From Mytilus californianus (Eukaryota > Mollusca > Bivalvia > Mytilida > Mytilidae), in assembly GCF_021869535.1 (NCBI RefSeq), contig NW_026262712.1:100258140-100322139 (forward strand): DNA of 64,000 nt, written 5' to 3'. Shown here one piece after another: positions 50,001 through 62,000 of this stretch (position 1 is the first letter of the stretch; each line of letters starts with the position of its first letter). The position numbers and the translations under genes were made by a program. The notes under the pieces are model-generated. The model was not told the DNA's origin. It saw nothing but the letters and a program-made list of their open reading frames with translations, and searched no databases.

Positions 50001-53000
50001 TGAATAATATTGAATAGATGTGCTGGCAATATTATTATTATAATCATGATTACGATATTGATGAAATGGATATATATGTTTAATGTATATATGCAATTAT
50101 AAAATATATGGTTATTCATTTCGATTGCTTGATAATGTGCCACTAGATAAATATGTGCAAATTGTTAAATTCTAAAATGAAAAGAAAATGAGAAAAGAAA
50201 ACATGGACAGCTGATCATGAAAGCCCCAAACATTTTGGACAGAACAACAGTCTACACCAACCAGATGTAATCGAAAATACACATAGAAACAACGAAAAAC
50301 AACACCTAATCCCGATAGCCTGCATTAGTACAGACTCGAATATATTATAGGAGTTAAATAAGTTTAACGTGTGCACAGACATTTCTCTAGCCGTAAAGTT
50401 GAAACATTCCTTTAAAAATCATGCATAGCGCAAATGAGGATATGTTGGGATGGGGACAGAAATTTTGCTTCGCAACTTGTCACCTACAGACTAGTTCATC
50501 AAATGCCGGTCATGGCTGTGTATGATTACCTCAGTCGTAGACAAACAGGATGTTCTTTACCATTAGTTTAAATTCGGAAAGAATTCATTATATATATTTT
50601 CAAATAAACCTTTGTAATTTGATTTCTATGTATGATTTAAACAGTTATGGTGTATGACATTACTTACTTTAAATGCTTTATGCTAAGTATGACGTTTTGA
50701 TTGTGAAAATATGTACTACATGATCTACTTATTTTCGTTTGAATACGACAGAACTACTGTAGCAAGTATAGTAAAGAGTAACTGAAAGAAGGGCAAAAGA
50801 TACCAAAGGTATATTCAGACTCATAAGTCGAAACTAAATTGACAACGCCTTTGCTAAAAAATAAAAAGACAGAATATCAATAGTACACAAAACATCACAT
50901 AGAAAACTAAAGACAGAGCAACACGAACCCCTCTAAAGACTGGGATGATCTCAGGTGCTCCGGAAGGGTAAGCAGATCTTGGTCCACCCGTCGTGTTTAT
51001 CATGTACACACCCGCTGAAAAGAATGGCACTGAGAGATTAAGACTTGACAAGATCAAATTTTGAATTCGTAGAATCGAAAATGAACGCATATCACTAATT
51101 TCAATATGCGCAACACTGGAAATTCTCCTTCGGTTAAACAGGTAATCAATTTGGAAACTGAATACATGAGGAGATGGATACAGAGAATTGTTGATTTTCG
51201 TATCAGCATCAAGAAAAATATTAACCATTATGATATAAAAGAGGGACGAAAGATACCAGAGGGACAGTCACACTCATAGATCGAAAACAAACTGACAACG
51301 CCATGGCCAAAAATAAAAAGACAAACAGACAAATAATAACACAGATGACACAACACAGAAAACCAAAGACCAAGCAACACGAACCCCACCAAAAACTGGG
51401 GGTGATCTCAGGTGATCCGGAAGGGTAAGCAGATCCTGTTCCACATATGGCACCCGTCGTGTTGCTTATGTTATTACAAATCCGGTAAATTAAATCCGAT
51501 ATAAGTATAGATGATGAATGTTTTTAATGTGTCATATATATTTCCTAAGTACAAAGATGTAGACGATGCCCAACACTAACATTATTTACCTGCAGTGGAC
51601 GAGAAGTTTCCCACTCTCGACATCAGAGTGATCAGATATTACATGTTTATGAAACAACACTAGGTACAGAGGATCTGGAGTTCCATGATCCGGCCAGGCT
51701 GTGAAATGGTACTGGATAATATTTCTTTTCTCCTTTGTCTAGAAAGATAATAGACATTAATACACGATGGTGTCCCTTAAATAGTAAAAATAATACAAAA
51801 TATTAAAAATATTTAAAAAAAAATCATAAAAATGTTTAACACTCAAAGACAGAAAAATAAGATAAATGTCCTATAAATGAGCCGTTGCTGATAGTTGAAA
51901 TTTAGAATATAAGTTGGTTACGAGTGATCCCTTTTAAAAGCATATGTATAAATACGTGAATGCAATTTTAAAACACATCAGTTTGCATTTTTTCGCTTTG
52001 TTAATGTTGCAGAAGCTGCTTTCGTAACTAATGTAAAAACTATGTCGTTTTCATTTTGTGTTATATTCATGCACGATAAATATGAATGGAATATTTGCGT
52101 TCCAAGAAAATTGAAATTAAAAGACAATACAAAGAACTTAATGATCATTTTAGTATTACACACATTTTTCTAAAGATTATTGATGTGTAAACGGAGCGAA
52201 AATTACCAAAAGGACATTCAAACCCATAAGTCGATGATTAACTGACAACGCAATGGCATAATAAGAAAAAAGACCAAAAGAAAAATAAAAGTATACAAAA
52301 CGAAACATAGAAAGCTAACGATTGAGCAACACTCACCCTGTCAAAAACATGGGGTGATTTCATGTGCTTCAGACAAGTTGTTTTAACGAATATTCAGTTT
52401 GTGAATTAATTAATCCTAGTTTACACATCAATGACCAATAGAAAACTGTATCGCACGTTGTGACATTTAACGACAATGTAATTAGTTAGGTTAAAGGCGT
52501 CACATGGTGACTGGGGGTCAGCTAAATTCATACGGGTATCATGACTTCACGACTACTATTATTTAGGTCTTTCCATTTTTCTGTGGAAAGACCTATTGTA
52601 TTTGTTCTGATTATAAGGTCTTTCCACTTTTCTGTGGAAAGACCTATTGTATTTGTTCTGATTATTATTAGGTCTTTCCACCTTTCTGTGGAAAGACCTA
52701 TTGAATTTTTTCTGATTATTAAGTCTTTCCACTTTTCTGTGGAAAGACCTATTGTATTTGTTCTGATTATTATTTTTTTTCTTCTTCCGCCAAATTTGTT
52801 TCGCAAGATGTCGCTTAGATTTTTTGCATATGATATCAAACAGTTATTGCGCTTTTGAGACTGACCCTGTTTAGTCGAAGACTTTTTATTGTAAGAGTAA
52901 TCTCCTGTTGTGGGTGCATCTCCTCCGTAACCGTAAAAGAAAGCTACAAATTTATTTTACAAAATTGCTCGCTATATCCTCAAAATTGTTTGTCCAAATA

Positions 53001-56000
53001 TGACGGAAGCGATACGAAGACTCCATATGAGAGTTATTTCCCCTAATGCATTTGAAATAAGTGATATGCATTTGTAACTGGTAAACCATAAGTAATAGAG
53101 ACCTAGGGTCTGTTGATTTGAAGTCCTTGGTCCAAAGGTAAGAAAACTAGGTCATGGTCATGTTGTGATTTTTTATATTAAGTTCATATCGCTTCTCCCT
53201 AGAAAGAGTTATAGATATCGTCAAAACAATTTAACCAAAATGTTTGTCGCGACACGTCCTTACTAGAAATTTTTTGTCGAAGTGGTACGCGTCATTTTAT
53301 TGCAGGGTCAATGTCCCTGTTATGGTCGAATCAACAAAGTACTTTAGACCTAAAAAGACCTATAGGTTGCACTTTGTAAATACAGCTGTTTCTCAAACCA
53401 CGCCTCTTTTGGGGAGATATTTAATATTCATAGGTATGTTAATTTGTTAACGTACTGGTTCCCATTGATGATCTCTGTGTTTCATCTCATAGAGACATCA
53501 CTTGGGAATGTAACCAGTATAGAAAAACATGGTAGCGGCTAAATTTTAATTCTTAGGAGGTCCAAAAATGGAGGTAAGGGTAGTATAGAATTTTAGTATA
53601 AGTTTAAACTCTTAGAAGTTCAGGGCATATAAATGTTGAAAATATGCCGCACAGCCCTATATTTTGACCTTTGAATAAAATAGTAGTGCATATAAACTTT
53701 CCGTTCTGGGATATTTTTTTTCACGAAACTTCATAGTAAAAGTGTCACAGTTTTAGCCGCAAAGGGAGTTCCTATGGGAAATCGCATTGTCTGTATTTAC
53801 AGAATTGCAACCTATATAGGGTTAAAAAATAGAACATACAGAATTTCACAAAATCTGGTTTATCTCAGAGATTTTAAAGAATTTAACTCAAATATGAAGT
53901 TTTATAAATATTTCATGAAGATTGAGAAAATCCTGGGCCTTAACTATGATGACTCAGCATAAATTCACAGTTTACAGTATGCATGGTTTACTTAAAGCCC
54001 TGAATTCAAAATAAATTCATAATATATGCCTATTTGTAATTTAAATTGTTTAGAAGTGCTTATATTTACTCTTCGCAGTAATTGCAACTCATTGATCCTT
54101 CCTAAATATTTCTGGTGGGGTGTTTTTGTCCTGTCGATAACCCAAAAGTAAGCCGTAACGCCTAAATGTGCTTTTTTGTGACTGCGGCATAAAAAAGTAC
54201 AAGCTAGAATTACAAAAAGACCTCAGTAAAACTTACAATAGTATGTTCTATCCTAAATATGTAGTAAATATTCCACATTGCTAGAAACAGGGAAAAAAAT
54301 TAGGAAATGTGAGGCCCCAGGGGCAAAAAACAGAGAAAAATGCCTTCCCCTGAGTCATAAAACAGATAATTTAACTTGTAAATGCTATGAATTTTTTATT
54401 ATAAAGGTCTTTTATAAAGTAAACAATAACTGTGCTAGGAAGTTATGCAAAAATCAGATGTAAGCAGTCATTTCAATCAAACTTTTAGTGAATTTATGCA
54501 CCTGACTGATATCTTCATAAATACAACTTTTGCAAATATGGCTTTGTTTAAACACTTCTAGGACATATATTAACTAACTTATGTTAGATATATGGTTAGG
54601 GATGATACTGTTGTGACAAGAATTCTAAACTGACCATTTGAGGCAGAAATTGTGAACTTTCATTGGCAAATAGGCATACAGTAAGATGTGGACTGGAGAC
54701 ACAGGCAGGATTGGATACTTTGTATAAGCTTGAATGTTGGAATGCTTAACTACTAAACAATACATTTATAGTATTCTAAAATGCTTTCAATTTGTTATCA
54801 GAATAGTTTCAAACAGGTTTTAGACAGTTCATGTCAGAAAACATGCACATAGGGTAAGCTGGCAATAATTAGAATCTTGTTTTCAAAATCTTTAAAAAAT
54901 TGAAACAGGGGTAGGGGTATAAAATGTACTGTAAAAGGAGACTTAGAGTATATGCAGTGATTTCTTTAAGGCTATAATTCTGATAAATAAGTATTGTTGT
55001 GAGAAAAAGTGTTTTTAGAGAGTTTTCTATTTGAATAAATGTTTGTATAGGTTGCACTTTGTAAATACAGCTGTTTCTCAAACCACGCCTCTTTTGGGGA
55101 GATATTTAATATTCATAGGTATGTTAATTTGTTAACGTACTGGTTCCCATTGATGATCTCTGTGTTTCATCTCATAGAGACATCACTTGGGAATGTAACC
55201 AGTATAGAAAAACATGGTAGCGGCTAAATTTTAATTCTTAGGAGGTCCAAAAATGGAGGTAAGGGTAGTATAGAATTTTAGTATAAGTTTAAACTCTTAG
55301 AAGTTCAGGGCATATAAATGTTGAAAATATGCCGCACAGCCCTATATTTTGACCTTTGAATAAAATAGTAGTGCATATAAACTTTCCGTTCTGGGATATT
55401 TTTTTTCACGAAACTTCATAGTAAAAGTGTCACAGTTTTAGCCGCAAAGGGAGTTCCTATGGGAAATCGCATTGTCTGTATTTACAGAATTGCAACCTTT
55501 AGCTATCATGTTGTAAGTGTTTCTTATCTCCCCTGAAAATATATTAATATTCTTTAACTCCAGACATATATATTTGAGCGTCACGTGACTTCACAACACC
55601 ATTGCGCGCGCGGACCTAAAATTAGAATATAACATTCCATATCCAAATATAGAAAGCGAAACTTCCAAGACAAAATGTTACTCAGTTTTTTTCATACAAG
55701 TTCAAACAAAATGCACACACAACAAAAAATAAAAACAAATTCCCGTAGAAAACAGAGAAAATTAATAAAAGGAAGATATTAGGACTTTTATTCATTAGGA
55801 AATCGATGCCGTCCGTTTGGCTGTCCGGGATAAACAAGTACGCAGCCACGTTTTGTCAGAATACGGACGTTAAGTCCGATGCCTCGCATAGAGAGAGTGC
55901 CATGCAAACTTTCAATCAATCAATCAATCAATCAATTAATCAACCAATCAATCAATCAATCAACCAACCAACCAAATAATCAACCAATCAATCTGTTTAA

Positions 56001-59000
56001 TACGGGGTCCAAAATCTCATTTGTTTCTTTTTCGCTTGTTCCAAGAGACCCTATCCCATGTGTTAAATAGTATATCAGTCAACCAACCAACCAACCAACC
56101 AACCAATAAATCAATTAACCATCCAACCAACCAATCAATCAATAAAAAAATCAAGTAATCATGTTTCGGAGGGGAAAGACCGTTAACAATTTTTTTTAAA
56201 ACAATTGATTTATATTTGTTATTGTATTTCATTGTTTATTTTTACACAAAACTAGATACGAAAAGTCCAGCGTGCGATGAATTCGGTAAACAGTTCTTTA
56301 ATGACATCATATGGAGCCATAGAGGGTTAGTAACGTTAATAAGGGATTTGGCTTACCAGCAACTGAATTTATATAACCCTCAATGGATCGGTAGGGTATC
56401 AGTAGCAAATCGTATAACTTCTATTATTAAATAAAGTATCTACCATTTGTTTTTGATACTGTTAACTATAAAAAGAATCTGAGATTGAATCTGATTAATC
56501 GATTAAGGCAAATGTCTACCTTCCTCTTCAGAAGTCACGTCGGTGAAGACAAAACAATGCATTCAAGTTAGGAAAATGCATTATTTTGGAATTTAAGAAT
56601 ATATTTGGTTATTAGGATGAATTTCGACTGTTTAAATATTTTTAACATCTTATGGTATGAGTGGGCGGGGCAAGACAGCTCTATGGTGCTTAGAAGGTCT
56701 TGTTATGTAGACTGAAAGTATATATAGTATAGAGGTAAAAAGAAAGAGAGAGAAGATTCAAAGGAGAAAAAAGTTCAAGATATTTAAATTTTAGGTGTTA
56801 TATAGTGGAATGAAATAGCCTTACCATTTCAGTTTAAATTGTCTCGTAAAGGTCAAGGTAGAAGTAATGTTCAATGGTGAATGACACATCTCTTCGAGGT
56901 GATACAGGAAGTAGAATAACTACTACTAAAACATAACGTCTACCTTCCACCTAGAGGAGACCGAATATAAGAGCCTTTTGCTTTTCATTTGTCAATTGTT
57001 AAAGCAGATGTATATGCCTACTTGTTAAGGACTCACCTTTTTATCTTCAACCGATATTTCTCGGGTAACATACGCTGCTCTTTCCTTTTCTGACTGCAGA
57101 GTAAGAATAAGGTTTCCCAAAGCCATGGGCTTCCCTCCTTCAGGCCAATATTTATCACATTTTACCTTCAATACACATAGGATGTTGTTATTGCCCTTAA
57201 ATTGCATGTATATCATAATTTTCTATTGGCATACAAGAGTTAATGGCGGAAGTTTATAAAAAAACTGACTTGGAACAGGCATTTTCTGAAGAATGAAGAT
57301 GTAGTGAATTGTTTTATTATATTTATCATAGTCTTCTTGCATACAATAGCAGAGTAGATATACATATTTGATATTCTATATGTTTTATTTTTCTAAAAAT
57401 GATTAATCATATAGTTGACACATACTCTAACTAAAACCGTGTTGTTTAAACAGTGCATACATCACCACTTGTATGTATCATTTCTTCATCGGATGTCACA
57501 ATGTATTTTTAAATCATATATCATCTTGCTGATTTCATGGTAGCATACTCACTCTAGGAAGGTCGTCGGATTACAAAACCAGAAAAGTTGCGGGTTTAAC
57601 TGAGGTGTGATTGTTTTCTCTTATAGAAGCGACATTTAAGCATTAAACAGAGAATGTCGTCTCGAATTTAGAATTATGTGCACGGGTAAGGCTATGAGTC
57701 TTCTTTTGGAGTTTTGCTCAGTAAATTAATCAGAAAAATTATCAGATATCTATCTTAAAAGCTAGTCCAACGCAGAACATATTCATATAAAATTACAAAG
57801 TTAAGTTTAGAATATTATAAACATGTTACATTTACGGATGCAGGTTAATGATTTATCCCATTCGACTCTAGTGTTTCTGCTAAATAGAACTGTATCCTTA
57901 AATAATCGTAAAGGTGTAATACCACCATTGATTTTCCCCTATTAGTCTAAGTCTTTGTTAAATTTGCACTTTACAAAAAAATGTGCAGAATTTATCTTTG
58001 TTTTAAATAAAGAAATAATTTCCATGAGTAAAGTTTTATCCTGTCTAGTACTATAGACATAATTTCACATAATGTTTCATTGCATATAAAAAAATAACCA
58101 TCACTGGAAGTTAACCAAGCAATTTTCACCCTTTTTCTTCCTGTGTTCAAGCTTTAGTAACCATTAGTCCAGTCATTCTATGGTTATACCTCAAACTAAT
58201 TGCAACAGAAATGTTTTTTGCGGAATTCGTGAGAGATATAACGTATAAGAAACACATTAAAAATCGAGAAATATCGAAATAGGGGAAAGTCGTCAATTTT
58301 GGCAAAAAAAAATCAAGATTTTACTTCAAATATTATGGAAAGATATGGCGCCCGTAGATTGAGAATGACGATATGGGAGACAACTCGTAATGGTCAACTG
58401 CAGACGACGCATCTAGTGTCCATCCTTTTCATTCTGGTAAGTAAATATAAGACTTATATATAAAAGTTTTATATGTATTTAGCACTCTTAAGAGTAAAAG
58501 CTGTCATGCAAGGTATTTTTTTGTGTTTTTGAAAGGCGTAAATACACGGGAGACGGCAAAAAGTAGTACAGGGCAGAAATGAGTTCATTTCGGTTTGCCG
58601 AGGTCTCTAAACCACAAATCACGTGTAAAACAGCTCTGCTTTTTATATTTGGACTAAATTATATACATTTCATATATAAATCGCCCCGTAAAAAGAAATT
58701 ATAGTCTACTGCCAGGAGTTGCTGACGAAAAAAAAAAGTATGGAACGCCGTTAGTGCCAAAAAGGTTACAATCCAACAAAATTGAATTCATGGAAAAAGG
58801 AAGTTGAACTGATAATAAAATTTAAAAATCGATACAGACAAATTGTTTTACCAAAATAAGATGAATATTTATTAATCAAATGATAGAGGGACATTAGAAT
58901 TGTCCAGTTTAACAAAGCTACCATTATACAATTTAACTGAGCTACCATGCACCAAGCAGGGGAAAGGCACTCTATCAAACTTCATATTACATTTTGGGGC

Positions 59001-62000
59001 AATTTTTATTACTGTTGTTTTTCTGTGCATACATCAAGCAGGTATTTTACCAGAAAAGGAGGAGGGGCGCCACTTAATACTTGTATTAATGTCATATGTT
59101 TCTGTATAAGCGTTAACATTATAAAGTAATAAAAACACACTGAACTACGGCGGAAAGTACAAATAGAAACAGAATATCGACAAATAGAAACTATTAACAA
59201 ACTGAAAAAAATAACTGTTGAACTTGAATTAAAATGAGTACAGACACTACATATGAATTATTTTATAGTTTTAAAAAATTCAACATAGATCTTTTTTTAA
59301 TACTGTATCCAAAACAAATCTTTTGATAAAAATAATATAAAAGCAAAACCAAATTAATTGAATCTCGTCTTAACAGTTTTATCATTTTTTTAGGTAATGA
59401 TGGATGCATGTGTTTTCTGTCGGTTGTCTCTAAACAATGGTGAAGAAATAACACAACTAAGAGAAAAAGGATGTAACACAGTTAATAGGACCAGCCAAAC
59501 CAGAAATGATACGGTCGTCACAACTCCAGGACAAAAAGTTCATCAGAAATGTCGACGTGATTACATAAACGCTAATTCAATCAAGAAGGACTTGCGAGAC
59601 AAGGATTTATCGACAACCGAGCTAAGTCGTGACTTACGCTCTTCAACTCCTGTTTTCGAGTTCCAGAAGAACTGTTTATTTTGTGAAAATTATGCAAAAT
59701 TTTCGGAGAGCAAAAGGGAAATCGACGTGTTTCCTGTCAGGACAACAGATTTTTCTAAGACCCCTAGAAACAACTGCAAAGAAAGAAATGATGAATGGTC
59801 CGAAAACGTTTTGAGGAGGCTTAACATTGCGCCATCCGATTTGCACGCTGCAGATGCAATATACCACCAAACATGTAGTGTTAATTTTAGAAATGGTAAG
59901 CAAATCCCCGTTTCGAAGCACGCAAACAAAGAGGTCAAACGAACGACACCAGGACGACCAAAAGAATATTTATCAGAGAAAGATTTCCTGCAAATAGTTA
60001 GACAATTACAAGAAACACAAGACGAACCTGCAACCGTAAGCGATCTTGTTTAGGCTATGGAAGAAATTTACGGAGAGAAGGCGTATAGTGTGGTGCACAT
60101 GAAAAAGAGACTGCAAACTCATTTTGGATCCGATATCATCATCACGGAAGTAAACGGAAAGTCGAATATAGTCACATTCAGGAGAACAGCATCATCTATA
60201 CTGAACGAATTTTACAGAAGACCATCATCTAAGAGTCCAGAAGATGAAAAGCTGTCGATGATAGAAACAGCAGCTAAGCTAATAAAAGCAGATATTATGA
60301 GCCTTAAAGATTCAAAATCTATATATTCGTCTTCTGTTGATACAAACTCACAGCAAAACACTGCCTTTGTCCCAGATCCGTTACGAACATTTCTAAGTGC
60401 ATTATTTAGTCAAAACGACTCTACTGTTAAAGTTGCATCTGTTGGTCAAGCTATAATCCAGGCAACCCGACCAAGAACACTTATTGCACCGCTACAAATT
60501 GCCCTCAGTGTACAAATGCATCATCACTTTGGATCAAGGTTTTTGTTGGACACTTTGAACACTCTTGGTTTTGCTTCTTCTTACACAGAGGTTCAAAGGT
60601 TTGAACTTAATGCTGCTGCTGCTGCTCATGACAGAACCGACACACAGTTTGGGAATGACACTTTCGTTCAGTATATAGCTGATAACTTAGACCATTATCT
60701 GCGCACTTTAGATGGTCATGGAACATTTCATGGTATGGGCATGATTGCAGCTGTAACTCCAGGATTTAGACTTGACAAAGCTGTCCCTAGGCTGTCTCCA
60801 ACACTAAAGGAAGTCTCTGACTTAGCGAAGATTAACATAGATAATTATAAGATGCAATCTAAACAATCGTTACAGGCAGAGTTCGCAACCATGAATTATG
60901 AGCCAAATATGGTCGATACAACGTGAAAGTTAGACCTTCTGTCAAAAGTATGCTGGCCTTTGACATGCAACCGACCTAGTTGGTCAGCCATTATGTACAA
61001 AGTGATGGACGGTGATTATCCAGAAAAATTATCTGTTGTTTTTTTGCCAATAATAGACATGAATCCTAGTAAATAGCATTAAATTTTAACAAATCAGAGT
61101 ACACACAAGGTCAAAGGTGAATGTGCAGCTTCCCATATTAGGTGTAATACCACCATTGATTTTCCCCTATTAGTCTTTGTTAAACTTGCACTTTTCAAAA
61201 AATTGTGCAGAATTTATCTTTGTTCCAAATAAAGAAATACTTTGCATGAGTAAAGTTTTATCCTGTCCAGTACTATAGACAAAATTTCACATAACATTTC
61301 ATGCATATAAGAAAAAAACCATCACTGGAAGTTAACCAAGCAGTTTTTCACCCTTTTTCTTCCTGTGTCCAAGCTTTAGTAGCCATGTTACCTCAAGTTT
61401 CCAAAATATTCTATAGAAAACATCAAATAAAAGAATACTGGTGCTTTGAAACACACAAGATATATGTCTATGACACAGATTGTTTTTACTGCAATGAAAT
61501 GTAGGATTAATTTCCTACAACTGTCAACTTCAAGGGAATATTTTTTCGACCCTTTTTCGTATGCAACCTGATGTGACGTACTATGATTTGGTGGTATAAC
61601 ACCTAAAAGCTGTACTCGTTACCTTTCACAAAAATAATTCTATAATATGTAGAGATAATTTGCTTTACAAAACAAATACACAAACAGAATTAATCTGTAT
61701 ACCTTTGCTACTTCCATCAGGTTAGTCAGCATAATGATCTTCCTGGTGTTGTTCTGCCAGATCATTGCCCAGAAGTCAGTGAATGTATGCTTTAATGGTC
61801 CTACAATACTCTTTTTCATTAATTAAAATATATTTATTCAAAACACGTGTTATTATTATATGTTAAATTATGTGTTTATCTTGGAACACGTTTTTATATA
61901 TTTATTCGTCTGCATATATTATATACGCATTTCTTTTCGATATTAAACAAGATCCGTTGTGTATATAGAAGACGAGTACTTCCACGTGAAGTGACTTGTG

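Larger units (their letters stand above)
46650..51589. other. 4.9-kb phosphatase intron inside the D1 P-loop codons
   Basis: Separates HC from SAGIGRTG. It contains a TIR element (46964-47545), dispersed repeats at 48228-48480, 49637-49805, 50786-51010 and 51240-51490, an RT remnant (48915-49340) and a mollusc repeat block at 49858-49945 (cgtcactgatgagtctcttg). Confidence 0.8.
51739..57036. other. 5.3-kb phosphatase intron
   Basis: Between the KYWP and WPD-loop exons. It contains a partial dispersed repeat (52190-52380), the hairpin-unit array (52565-52775), the two 450-bp TIR elements and the caatcaat array; the rest is AT-rich with nothing recognisable. Confidence 0.75.
57166..61702. other. 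4.5-kb phosphatase intron hosting an antisense gene remnant
   Basis: Contains the partial TIR element at 57912, a possible plus-strand exon at 58335-58436, the CxxC/HxxC gene remnant at 59394-61076 and a complete TIR element at 61138-61606. Confidence 0.8.

Noticed and set aside
53364-55498. LTR retrotransposon with 450-bp LTRs
   Set aside because: Each repeat has its own 22-bp inverted ends and TA flanks, and the 1.24-kb interior has no gag/pol, primer-binding site or polypurine tract.
55879-56232. Overlapping frames rich in Asn-Gln-Ser and Trp-Leu-Val
   Set aside because: Translations of the caatcaat/caaccaac array on either strand.
59676-59938. Two 81-82-codon minus-strand frames
   Set aside because: Antisense shadows of the CxxC/HxxC gene remnant.
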